DNA of 64,000 bases from Allacma fusca (taxonomy: Eukaryota; Arthropoda; Collembola; Symphypleona; Sminthuridae), in NCBI GenBank assembly GCA_947179485.1, contig OX359246.1, positions 46,169,632-46,233,631 of the forward strand, in the 5' to 3' direction. The position numbers and the translations under genes were made by a program. Shown here in pieces: positions 47,768 to 57,495 of the stretch (the first letter of the stretch is position 1; each line of letters begins with the position of its first letter). Below the pieces are notes generated by a model, which saw only the letters and a list, made by a program, of their open reading frames with translations, did not search any database and had not been told where the DNA came from.

Positions 47768-47979
47768 TTGACGCGTTGTAACGTTAACCTGACGTTATAA
47801 GGTTACGCGTTTCACCCAACGGCTACACAAAAAGCGACTTTATAAAGGAATTGACGTTATAACGAGTGACGCTATGAAGGTAGAAATTATCATATAATGT
47901 AGCTTGGGAGGAACCCAGGATGACTTTATAGGGAGAGTGACTCTATAGGGAGAGACGCTATTAAGAGAGTCGACTGCAT

Positions 47980-48530
47980 CCTTAAATAAAGTGACAGCAA
48001 TTTAATTGGAGGAAATATCAAATTGTTATTAAGACTGTTGTGTGAACCGTGAATCAGGAACGAACCTTCAAAAATTTACGACAAAGTTTTGACGAGGAAA
48101 ACATGCTCCTTAGAATTTTTTATTTTGTTACTGTTATGTATGCATCTATAGTAATAATTATTATCCACTAGTATTTTGGAAGGTCTGTTAGAGGATTATT
48201 AGAACATTTTGATAAATTGTCAAAGTATGTTCCCACCTGCGATAGGTTCCCAAGATTGCAGGACTGACAATATGAATTGTTTAGCTGAAAAGGTGAAGGA
48301 TAAATATCTACTAATATGGATGGACAAGGTCACAATTAGGGTTCTCACTTTTTTGAAACGTCATTCCGGAACAACATAATTTTAAAATTGTTTTACGTAT
48401 ACATGATTCCTAATTGTATTTTTAGCCTTTTTGGCATCTAATAAAATTTTCTTGTTTTCCGGTTTGTTCAAAAAAGAACAAACGAGAACATTTACAACAT
48501 GAAATGGTCACATTAAACCTGACTTGAAGC
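47980..48530. other. Intergenic with a carboxypeptidase-upstream-like stretch
   Basis: 47985-48110 (CCTTAAATAAAGTGAC..., ACGACAAAGTTTTGACGAGG) recalls the regions at 41030-41150 and 42950-43060. No gene. Confidence 0.4.
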
Positions 48531-48891
48531 TAGGGTGTCCATATTTTCTGAACCCCAAATCAGGACTTTCACTTAAAATAATTTATATACATATAGAATA
48601 AAAAATGTATATATCTAACAGATGCAGGTAGTTTATAGGAATACAGGAGATCGTATTTTCTTAAATCTTGACAGCTTGAAGCGTTGTGGAGTATTTGAAC
48701 TATGAACCAGCTTCTAATTTACTTGACATTAAAGGGGTGACTTCTTCTATTCTTTTGGCAGTTCCTTTCTGAAAACCTTGGTACTGAGTATAAATGACAA
48801 CAACTTCAGAAGTTGTGGACTCTTGCCGTCAACATTTGGAAAATATTTTACATATTTTTCCACGACATTCAATGACACTTTTCTAAATCAG

Positions 48892-50220
48892 TTAATGAAT
48901 TTCCAAATCTAGACAGCATAACGTATTCATCAAACAATGCATCCTATCTATTTCGATGCGTACAGCTTTAACTGCTGCTTCCAACTCACTAAAGTTGAAC
49001 TCATTTTGCAAACTCAGACACTTTAAATGTTTGTGAAAGTTAGCTTCAGAAAAATCGTACCACTTCTTTACATACTCAAAAGTGGTGTAAAACATTAAAT
49101 AACATAAACAACAATACACAACATTAAAACACAAAAACTATTCATTTTAGCCACGTAAAAATCTTGCAGAACTCTTTTTTCAAAATTTTGGACGATTTCC
49201 TCCATTAGGGAAAACACTAATTACCGTAAGATTATTAGCTTCAAGATTCTTAATAGTTTCGTGGACTAGTTTCATAATGTGAGACATAAAATACATATAA
49301 TTCTCCGGCAAACTTTGATGTTGTTCAACTTCAATTCCGAAAAAATCAAAGGTGGGCGCATACCCTACATGTATGCCTACAAGTAGGCAAAATTGTAGGC
49401 TATGCTCAAATGTTCACATATTTTGTAGGCATTTGTATGTAGGCTGTATATTTCGAGGGAAAAATGTATGCAATTTATGTATGCTGGGAATAATCTGTAC
49501 GTACCTACATAAAAAAGGTAGGTACTTAAGCATGAAAATGTATGTGTTTATATGAACCTTTCGTATTCCAAAGCACTGAAAAAAGCCCCATCTACACTTT
49601 GGTTCACATATATACATATGTTATGTTACTTTTGTTTACGTGCTGGAGTAAAAACGATTTCAATTCGTTTTCAGCAATTACAATGAATGATTGCATAATT
49701 TCATTTTAGTTATGCAGGTATGAATCAATTACGACAAAGAGGTATGTTGGTTGTAGGTAGGGACAATTCTCGGGAGTAATGTATGTAGGTTGTAGGTAGG
49801 GTCAACTCTCGGGAGGGATGTATGTAGGTTGTAGGTAGGGTAAACTCTCGGGTGGGATTTATGTAGGCTAAAATGTAGGTTGTACGTAAGAACCTAAAAA
49901 TATGTAGGCTTTAAGGTATGCGAATCCTTTGCCCATCTTTGGAAAAAATCCTTAATAACATTCGGAATAGTTCCTTCATCCTGTGATTGGAAATACTTAT
50001 ACAATGGATCCCAGTTGAGCAAAATTCTATCAATGGCTCGAAAGAGTGATACAAATCGGGTAGAAACATGCCTCAAAAGGGGTGCCTACTCTGCATCGAC
50101 AAACTCAAAAAAAGTCCTTAATCCACTTGTTCGCACTGTGGATCGACTAAAATGCGAGAATACACTTTTAAAACAAAACCTTCAACATCCCACAGAAAAT
50201 TGTAAAAACATTTATTCTTT
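48892..50220 (-). pseudogene. hAT transposase remnant (ZBED/DUF4371-like)
   Basis: The minus-strand translation gives, in order, DVEGFVLKVYS, then RTFFEFVDAE, LLRHVSTRFVSLFRAIDRIL and NWDPLYKYF, then (after the nested element) ENYMYFMSHIMKLV and a C-terminal KKWYDFSEANFHKHLKCLSL block. The pattern RWLSLxxAxxRxLxxWxxLxxYF is typical of hAT-derived transposases in arthropods. At least two frameshifts and several stops are present and the N-terminal half is missing, so it is inactive. Confidence 0.7.
49347..49941. mobile_element. hAT-type element with TGTAGG array nested in the hAT transposon
   Basis: The ends CAAAGGTGGGCG and (inverted) CAAAGATGGGCAA are flanked by the exact duplication GAAAAAAT (49339-49346 and 49942-49949). 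TGTAGG/CCTACA motifs fill the ends. Three tandem units of about 47 bp (ATGTATGTAGGTTGTAGGTA...) lie at 49740-49870. Confidence 0.9.
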
Positions 50221-50738
50221 GGCATTGTTAAAATTGTGTTAATTATTTTATTTATAAAATCACTCGGGTATAATAAAAACTGGTGCTTACTAGGATTTCA
50301 AGCTGACTAACTTTATGTACACATGGTTACTACTGAAGATTCGCTTATTTCAGTACTTCAATATGAAAACGTTTGGCAAATGTAATCTGTATAGATACAT
50401 TCTATATGAATGAGTGCATAGGATTACCCGGAATAGGACCAAGAGATGGCCTCGGCAGTTTCCTTTCAGTATCTGTACTATGTGTTGGAAGTATGATAGT
50501 ACTTATATTTACGTACATACACTAACATTAGCAGGGCACGATCAGCCAAAACTTTGCTTTTATTGGTTATAGGGCAAAACTACAATACCATATAGCATCA
50601 AATCAGCTTAAAACCAATTTCCGTACATGTATCCAAAAAATCAGGACTTTACGCCTACTTATCAGGTCATCAGGTGTGCCTATCTCAAATCAGGACAGTC
50701 CTGATGAAATCAGGACTGTTGGACGCCCTACTTGAAGC

Positions 50739-51395
50739 TCTCCCTGACACGAAGTTTCTCTCGACTGTCCAAACGTTCGTCATTAGGCTGAAATACGTTT
50801 TTGTAAAAGCGTTGCTAACAGGAATTAACAGTACCATCAATACAAGCTTGAATAGTTTAGAACATTATTCTTTCTTAACTCACTCAACCCACTTTGCACC
50901 GACCGATCTAATGACACTCAAAAGTTTGACGAAGTAAGCCAAATTCATTGTACAGCTGGTCCTCGTTTAATTTATTACCGAGTGAAATGGCAATATTTAG
51001 TAACTAAGCCATGAAAACTCAGAATTCCTATGATTTTCATTTTCAAACAAATTGAGTATCACTGAAATCAAAATGTCTGCTTAAATGGGTCTCCAGTGAT
51101 TACAAAATATACAAAGCTTCCTGTTCAAAGCGCCTTTTTTGTTGCGGGTGTAAACTTTTCAGATTTGCATTAGCGTACTTCCGTATAATTTACCCTAGTA
51201 TCGGTTTACAACACTTCCCAGAAGAGATTTCATTATAGCGTAAACTTCTGTAGAAGTAGTCATTACAGTACACTCCAACATAAAAATGGGCGAATTCGTC
51301 ACATTATTCCTTGAAAAGAAAAGATGACGTTAAAGCTGACCTATTAAAAAGGAATCTATCCAGTTCTGGAAGTAAGGAAAGCCACATCCACAAAT
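50739..51395. other. Intergenic, no supported gene
   Basis: No feature recognised. The plus-strand frame across 50674-50937 starts inside the hAT terminus and is not credible. Confidence 0.35.
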
Positions 51396-51779
51396 TCACA
51401 GAATTGTTTTAAAGAGTTTAGTCTGCGCTGACGAACTAAAAACCTTTAAAACTAAGCCTTCAACATCCATTGATAATCTGTTGCATGCATTTTTCACAGC
51501 GTTGTGTATAATGCAATATTTAAAATTGGCAGCAACAGTTGATGGATTTTCTTTCCGGAGTTTCTGAAACGCAGAATGTTGGCGACCGTAATTTACGTTC
51601 GCTTTTTTCGCGCTGTAACATCTAATATTTTGAAGTTTTATTCCATTCTTAGCAGCTATGTCTCGGATTTGTTTGAAAATATCCTTGCTGAATTCATTTG
51701 TGTCTTTGTAAAACTCTAGGGTCCCATGAAATCCCATTCCGTGGACTTTATCAAAATACTGGACCTCAAAGGAATACAT
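51396..51779 (-). pseudogene. Second hAT transposase fragment
   Basis: 127 codons open on the minus strand with YFDKVHG, FSKDIFKQIRDI, IRCYSAKKANVNYGRQHSAF and KYCIIHNAVKNAC, ending in DVEGLVLKVFS. These are the middle blocks of the same hAT-type transposase family as 48892-50220 (CYSADNAxVNYG, CxxHxxHNAxK). Both fragments contain the DVEG(L/F)VLKV block, so they are not simply two halves of one copy. No ATG context, terminal repeats or remainder of the gene were found. Confidence 0.65.
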
Positions 51780-51920
51780 TTTGATATTTTCTAAAATTTC
51801 ATTTATTCTCGTACAAGTTTATGAGAGTTGAAGAAATGTACATGTAAAAGTTAATTGAATACCTATTACAACAGTTTGTTTTAAAATATTTTACGTTTCT
51901 AATAATAACTCACCATATAT

Positions 51921-52634
51921 TGTAACGAGATTATTGGATGTTAAATCTCGTGCCCAAGTTCGGAACGAGTCGAGTATTGATGTGAAGTATTTTTGGTGAT
52001 AATAAAATAATCCGTGGATAAAAAGAAGTTTATACTGAATAATAATCTTGTATTAATTTATTCTGACTGAAATCAAAGATAAAATAAACTTGAAATGATA
52101 AAAGGATTCTTAAAATAATTCTTCTGTGCTGAAAATCCTCCATGGAAAGTCTCCCTGAATTATATTGGGATCCAAGGATCTTTTCCCAATATAATTCTCC
52201 GCATGGCTGTGGATCTTCAAGCCTTGGGCAGGGGCTGTAATGGATACGGATCTGTAACGCGAGCTTTGATCCGAACCATACGAGTGCCTCCCAAGAACTT
52301 ACTGTCTCTTCTTTCTTGACTTAATCTAAAGATTTGGTCTTAGCCTATTTACATAGTATGTACATAATTACAATTCAACATAATCATCATAATTATTGTT
52401 TGTAATAACAATAGGTTGGATTGATGTTAATGGATTTCACATTCCACTCTTTATTCGTTCTCCTCTCAGATTCTGCTGAGTGGAATTGCTGATTGATCTA
52501 AAAGGTTAAATCTTCCTTTTTGAGATCTGTGGACGTGGTCTTTTATTTTCTGCTAACGTGACATCACGCGATCTTTTGTCACGTAGCCTCCGTTTCTTGT
52601 CACGTTCTCCAGGTGTGCGAATTGGGATGTAACA
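51921..52634 (-). repeat. 3' LTR of the Ty3-like element
   Basis: 714 bp, reading TGTTACATCC... to ...CTCGTTACA on the minus strand (TGT...ACA ends), placed directly after a polypurine tract. The 5' LTR is outside the window, so the boundaries rest on the TGT/ACA ends and the tract alone. Confidence 0.7.
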
Positions 52635-52644
52635 TTCCTCTTCT
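52635..52644 (-). promoter_or_regulatory. Polypurine tract
   Basis: The minus strand AGAAGAGGAA abuts the TGTTAC start of the LTR and would prime plus-strand synthesis. Confidence 0.65.
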
Positions 52645-52926
52645 GTCGGTAGGCTGTCCTCAGCCGTCTTCTCGACTGCATAAGGATGTTATATTAGCTA
52701 AACTTTATGTACATGATTAGATCGTCTCAAATATTTACATTCTTTTTATGATTGTGGTTTCCTATTATCTATAAACTTATCTGTGAACTACATGTAGATG
52801 TTTGTGTTGGCTTGTGAGCTATGTGTATTACAGAGTGTGTTTTTCTTACATACTACTTTTTACAGTTTGGTTATAAGCGTACGTTCCTTTTCCTTTTTGG
52901 ATTTTCTGGGCATTAAATTCGGACTC

Positions 52927-53670
52927 CTAAGGTCGGGCGGGTAACCTTGCGGTTGATGGCCCTGGTGTGGGTGATGCTCGTACAAGTTTACATCCTACTA
53001 AACGTTCGAAACTGTTCTGAACCACTGTTGCGGTATCCGGCGCTGTGATCCTCTTCAATTCTTGGTATTGATGTCTTGATTCCGGTATTGGTCTACGAGC
53101 TATTATTCGACAATAATAGGCACTAAGGCTGATGATAGCGATTAAGATGAAAATTCCAAAACTGCAAAGGATGATGATGGTGAGGTTGCTGTTTTCAGCT
53201 GGTGGTGGTGGAATCCATGTATCTCCTACGTCTTGTGCGTATTTTTGTAACCAAGGTGGATATCTGTTAAAGTCGACTTCACCTGTTGAAGGATTTATTG
53301 GTTGGTTTATTTGCGGTCTTTGTAGTACTTGCTGCTGTTGTAACTGCATTTGTTGTTGGAGTTGCAGTTGGTTTTGTTGTTGAGCAGCTATCACGTTTGC
53401 ATCTAGCGGGTCGTAAGGTACAGCAGCCATTTGTCCATTGTTGCCTGGATGTAATAAATGCACAACAGGATCTTTTTGTGACAAATGGGTGGCGGTAATA
53501 GCTGTAGATCCTACCAACATAGGTGGTACTACGTACTTTGCGATCCATGCTCCAATACTCGTAAGTCCCGCTTGAACTACCGGTCCTATCGGTTCAGGTA
53601 TCGGAACTGGTAGAGTTTCCACAACTGCTAGAGTTATGGTGATGTACAGAATCAAAGGTCTAAGTGTCAT
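52927..53670 (-). CDS. ORF F: type I membrane protein, Gln-rich
   Basis: 247 residues. An N-terminal signal peptide (about 1-20) is followed by a Pro-rich stretch and a hydrophobic segment. A Gln/Leu-rich tract (about 97-120), an N-glycosylation sequon at 162 and one strong transmembrane segment (about 164-187) follow. The cytoplasmic tail has RR, YQEL (residues 202-205, a tyrosine-based sorting or late-domain-like motif) and C-terminal Pro/Ser. It is the last gene before the LTR and stands alone, without overlap, 640 bp after ORF E. No family was recognised. A surface glycoprotein or viroporin-like role is possible for a retrovirus-like element; this is inference. The ATG at 53670 gives the signal peptide. 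Confidence 0.75.
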   Translation of the reverse strand: MTLRPLILYITITLAVVETLPVPIPEPIGPVVQAGLTSIGAWIAKYVVPPMLVGSTAITATHLSQKDPVVHLLHPGNNGQMAAVPYDPLDANVIAAQQQNQLQLQQQMQLQQQQVLQRPQINQPINPSTGEVDFNRYPPWLQKYAQDVGDTWIPPPPAENSNLTIIILCSFGIFILIAIISLSAYYCRIIARRPIPESRHQYQELKRITAPDTATVVQNSFERLVGCKLVRASPTPGPSTARLPARP

Positions 53671-54312
53671 TACTCAAATCTATGTTTTCTTTGATTATGA
53701 GTTTCTGACAATGGGTAATTGTTGCGAAGATAGATTTTGATCGATTGGTGTTGGAAGTCCAGGGACAGGTTGTAAGTTGACTGTGTCCAGCCTGATCCTG
53801 GAGCTTTCCTTTTATACTGAATGGTCTTGATTGTTTAGAACAGTTGAGAATGTAAACAATTACGAGTCTTTTGCAAGATTTACTTAATAAAGGGATGTTG
53901 GTCCGAATTTAATCTCCATACTCTTCCGGTGGTAATAATCTAAATGTAAACTATAAACAAAATTATGTTAGCTTTGTTCTTTTTGTATTGTTTTCTTATT
54001 ATGTATTTCTTTTATTTGATTTTATGCTTATCCTATGTTCTGTTATACTGCCATTCCTCTCTAATCCTCCGGAAATCCCCAATGGCTGATTAGGAGTAAA
54101 TGTCAGTTGTTTTGGTTTCGTGATCTGCATTCTATTATTATAAAATGCTGACGCGAAATTCTTGCTCTCTAGAATTTTGCATTCCTTCATAGAGCTCCCC
54201 GTAAAGGTTCGTTATCCTACTTCTAACCTACTCTGCTCTTTCTCTCTCTCCTGTTTTGACTATTAAGATTGTATTAAATAGTCTGACCGTAATTTCTGTT
54301 GATGTATTGATT
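53671..54312 (-). other. Spacer between ORFs E and F
   Basis: About 640 bp without a credible ORF, the only long non-coding gap in the 3' half of the element. It may hold a splice acceptor for ORF F. None was assigned with confidence. Confidence 0.4.
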
Positions 54313-57300
54313 TTATTGCCTGACAGGTGGATCTTTCGTCAGGGGAGATGTATCGCCCTTCTTCTGGGGTAGCTTCCTGAAACTGATGATGATCAGTCTA
54401 GGTTCTGATGTTCCCAATCCAGATTTTATGTTGTACTTTCTCTTCAGGTTCAACGCCTCTACGAATCTGTTGAATTCTTCGTCATTTGATAGTGCTAGCT
54501 GTGACACATAAAATTGTGTTGGGGTGATGGGGTCAGTTTCTCTTCGTCCTTCTAATAATTGATTTTCAGGATCTCGTATTATTATCTCGGACTGTGGTAT
54601 TATCTTGATGCCAAATAAAGTGCCAAGTATGTCGTCAGGGTTAGCTGGAACCTCTATTACAATCGAACTCCATGTTTCTGCTAGGTTCAATTGGATGGTC
54701 TGCCTGACTAATGATAGTTGAGTTACGCCTGGTATGTAATCTACATGTGGGTCGCGTACTCTGGCTGGAGTTGTTCGGCTTTGATGTAGTCCTTCTACTG
54801 CCCGTGTCAGTCTGCTGAAGCGTTCTTGTCTCCAACAGTAAATGATGTTCAACTCGCTCAGATACTCTATGAACAATTTATGTTGTGGTTTTCGGATTGA
54901 AAACAGAATCCCTTCTGGATTCTCTACATGAAGTGTAGCTGGATAGATGTTGATGGTGGCACTGTATAAGTCAAAAATCCATTCTTCCCATTGTTCTATT
55001 TCATCTAACATTTCTGCTATGGGTGAAGATTCCCCTTCCGATCTTATGGATTCTCCAGTCCATTCCTTCCATTTTTCTATGGCCGCTCTTTGTTTGTACA
55101 GAATGATGAGGCGCTGTGCCATGGGTTGGAATTCTCCACAAGAAAGTTGGTCCGCTGGTAAATCTGCTAACATCTGTAGTCCTGTCTCGGGTCGTCCTGT
55201 TATAGGCGTTCCACGGTGAATAAATGTTTCCATCCATAGAGCTTGTTCTCCCCAGCTGGGTTCTAATCCTATGTCATTCCATATGTGAATGAGTAGTCTC
55301 CTCACTTCTGTTCCGGTTAATCCTTGGAACGTACCGTGATGTTCTCGGCCTAGTAATTGTTGTGGAATGGTCGTCCCTTCATTTTCTTTAAGGGAACGGT
55401 ATAGGGTATCCCATAATTGTGCTACCATTTCTCCTGGGTGAATGGTTAGGTCGGTGGCTAATGTTTCCATTCTTGAGTCTGTAAAAGATATTCGTCTCCG
55501 TGCTTGTCGGTAGATTATGGCAAGGTCTCGTTCCGCTGGTGCTACTGCTTGAAATTCCATAGGGTGATCCATTGCTTCTTGCATTAAGCTTCGTCTTTCC
55601 CTAATGGTTTCTTGTCGAGTTTCAGTGTCGGCATCAAACATGTTTTCTTCGTAAGAGAAAGTTTCTCTTTGCGGTATGTTTTGAGCTTGCTTCAGCATTT
55701 CCTGCAGCTGTTCCAATTTGATTTTTGGCTGCTTATTTTCTTTCACCTTTTTCCTTGCAGTTCTGGCCTCTATGGTTTCCATATGCATACGGTGTGTCCA
55801 TTGGAACAAACTATTTGCTCTCATTCCATCATGATCTGGTTTACGTATGCATGGAAACTGTTTTGGGTCTCTGCTTGGTACATCTTGACAATTTCTGCAT
55901 TTGTCTATCATCGGCAATCGTCCGTGTCCTTTGCATACTCTGCATTGCGGTCTATCGGTCCAATATGGTCTGCTGTCATTTTTCCAATCAGGTGAAAGGT
56001 CTCCTATGCGTCTCGTCATGTCTCTTTGTGTTTCTTCTGCTGGACTCCTATCACGAAAGCATTGTCGTCTTTGCTCTGGTGAAAGTCCCCTTTCATTTTG
56101 TGCGCTTCGTTCGGCTCTTCCTATTGCGAATGGTGCTTCGACATTTTGAAAGACTGTGGCTTGTGTAACTGAATCTGGGCGCTGTAAAACAATAAGTTCG
56201 CTTCCACTTCTGATGTATTGTGGATGCGAAATGTCAATCCGTGTTATAGTGAGGTCTCTTTCCTCAGGTGGGGTGACATTACGAGACTGAGATCTTGTAT
56301 CAAAATCGTATCCTCTCGTGAATCTTTGAATGGTGTCCCTCTGTAGTTCAATGAGTCTTTCTTGTTCCCGTACTTCTCTTTCTTCCTCAGATGCTTTCAT
56401 AGCTTCCTCTATATCTTTCCTTAGTTGTTCCTCCTCAATTTCGTCCTCAGATTGTTCTTTCTTCTCATCTGGAAGTGTTCCTGCAGTGCATTCTGTAGGA
56501 TTTCCGCATAGCATTTCGGGCGTTAATGGTGGATCCCATCCTGCCTCTCTATTTACTCTGGCAAGGAATCCAAACATTTCTTCTCCCTTTTTCATAACAT
56601 CTAAACTTGGACAATCTAAGTTTAAAAAGGATGGTCGTTTGGTTTTCTTTCGTGCTTTTGCTTTCTCTTTCTTTGGTTTAGGTTGATTTTCTTGTGTCAA
56701 GGCTGGTGATGCTGGTCGTTCCTCTTCTGGAGGTGCTGATGGCGTTGGTGTACTCAGCTCTCCTTCCTCCTGAGTGGCTTCGACATCGGTGTTAGGTGGA
56801 GTATCTTTCAGAATCTCTGGTGGATTTTTTGTCTCATCTATTGCAAATGCTGTACCTATGTACAACAAGGTTCTAAAGATGAATCTTACAAAGCCTTGTA
56901 GTATGCCTGTGTTTTTGGGAGCTGCTGATGATTCGCCGCTCTCCTTTTCCATGGCTCTCAGTAATTCCAGTTGTTTTCTGATAAATTTGTGGTTGTACTC
57001 AATGGGTGTCCATGAGTCGTCTGGTCCAAGAAAGGCTTCTCTTTTTCGTCGTAGATGGGTCTCCTCCTCCCCTCTGGGAAGCTCGTTGCCCTCAATGATG
57101 GCGGTTCGACGAAAAAGTCTACGTTGGTTGAATGCTGTTACCTGGGCCTCAGTTTCCCATTTCTTAAATTTGTCTGTTTCGATGTGATCTACTCCTTTGT
57201 AAATCATTGGGAGTAAAATTGCAACTGTCATATTGGCCTCATGGATGGTGATGGCGGTGTTAAAGAAAACTACTTCTCCGTCCAAAATTTCTCTGTCTGG

Positions 57301-57495
57301 ATGGTTGAAGTCTTCTCCTAATGTTAAGCTATGAGGGTCTTCTTGGATTTGTCTTTGGATCTTTGACAAATCCTCTCTTGGGGTAATACTTCTTTTGGTC
57401 CTGTTGTTGTGTGGTTGGTATCCTAGTATAATTTTTAAGCTTGATCCTAGGTGTTCATTGATACCTTTGTCGACTGCTTTTTCTAAGGTACCCAC
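54313..57495 (-). CDS. ORF E: 1060-residue protein with N-terminal furin-like sites
   Basis: Overlaps ORF D by 13 nt in another frame. Two dibasic, furin-like sites lie near the N terminus (RTKR at 32-35, RRKR at 149-152). An extracellular-looking stretch with NMT and a hydrophobic segment (about 198-219, VRFIFRTLLYIGTAFAI) precede a long charged region: Pro-rich, then a Lys-rich run, then Glu/Arg-rich helix (about 330-400). A CxxCxGxG...CxxC cluster (PQCRVCKGHGR...CRNC, near residue 550) resembles a zinc-binding module. The C-terminal 400 residues look globular and mixed helical. No known family was recognised. The N-terminal part may continue an envelope-like product begun in ORF D; the rest is unlike any envelope. 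A single 3.2-kb frame with no stop is strong evidence of coding. Confidence 0.75.
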   Translation of the reverse strand: MGTLEKAVDKGINEHLGSSLKIILGYQPHNNRTKRSITPREDLSKIQRQIQEDPHSLTLGEDFNHPDREILDGEVVFFNTAITIHEANMTVAILLPMIYKGVDHIETDKFKKWETEAQVTAFNQRRLFRRTAIIEGNELPRGEEETHLRRKREAFLGPDDSWTPIEYNHKFIRKQLELLRAMEKESGESSAAPKNTGILQGFVRFIFRTLLYIGTAFAIDETKNPPEILKDTPPNTDVEATQEEGELSTPTPSAPPEEERPASPALTQENQPKPKKEKAKARKKTKRPSFLNLDCPSLDVMKKGEEMFGFLARVNREAGWDPPLTPEMLCGNPTECTAGTLPDEKKEQSEDEIEEEQLRKDIEEAMKASEEEREVREQERLIELQRDTIQRFTRGYDFDTRSQSRNVTPPEERDLTITRIDISHPQYIRSGSELIVLQRPDSVTQATVFQNVEAPFAIGRAERSAQNERGLSPEQRRQCFRDRSPAEETQRDMTRRIGDLSPDWKNDSRPYWTDRPQCRVCKGHGRLPMIDKCRNCQDVPSRDPKQFPCIRKPDHDGMRANSLFQWTHRMHMETIEARTARKKVKENKQPKIKLEQLQEMLKQAQNIPQRETFSYEENMFDADTETRQETIRERRSLMQEAMDHPMEFQAVAPAERDLAIIYRQARRRISFTDSRMETLATDLTIHPGEMVAQLWDTLYRSLKENEGTTIPQQLLGREHHGTFQGLTGTEVRRLLIHIWNDIGLEPSWGEQALWMETFIHRGTPITGRPETGLQMLADLPADQLSCGEFQPMAQRLIILYKQRAAIEKWKEWTGESIRSEGESSPIAEMLDEIEQWEEWIFDLYSATINIYPATLHVENPEGILFSIRKPQHKLFIEYLSELNIIYCWRQERFSRLTRAVEGLHQSRTTPARVRDPHVDYIPGVTQLSLVRQTIQLNLAETWSSIVIEVPANPDDILGTLFGIKIIPQSEIIIRDPENQLLEGRRETDPITPTQFYVSQLALSNDEEFNRFVEALNLKRKYNIKSGLGTSEPRLIIISFRKLPQKKGDTSPLTKDPPVRQ

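Larger units (their letters stand above)
46179..47976. mobile_element. pogo/Tigger-like element, second copy, with nested insertion
   Basis: Same family as 37315-38078: CAGTCGACTCTTTATAACG at the left and AGAGAGTCGACTG at the right, with TA at the left and CA (a mutated TA) at the right. The outer parts align with the first copy throughout. The middle is interrupted at 46767-47767. Confidence 0.8.
48531..50730. mobile_element. hAT transposon with transposase remnants
   Basis: Inverted ends TAGGGTGTCCA and TAGGGCGTCCA with CAAATCAGGAC/GAAATCAGGAC nearby, flanked by the exact duplication CTTGAAGC (48523-48530 and 50731-50738). Unlike the other hAT-type elements here it carries transposase sequence on the minus strand. 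A miniature element is nested in it. Confidence 0.88.

Noticed and set aside
50674-50937. 87-codon plus-strand frame as a gene
   Set aside because: Starts inside the terminal repeat of a hAT transposon and lacks any family feature.
55612-57187. Several plus-strand frames of 80-150 codons within ORF E
   Set aside because: Antisense shadows: Ser/Leu/Phe-rich peptides complementary to the Glu/Arg-rich minus-strand protein, with no independent signal.
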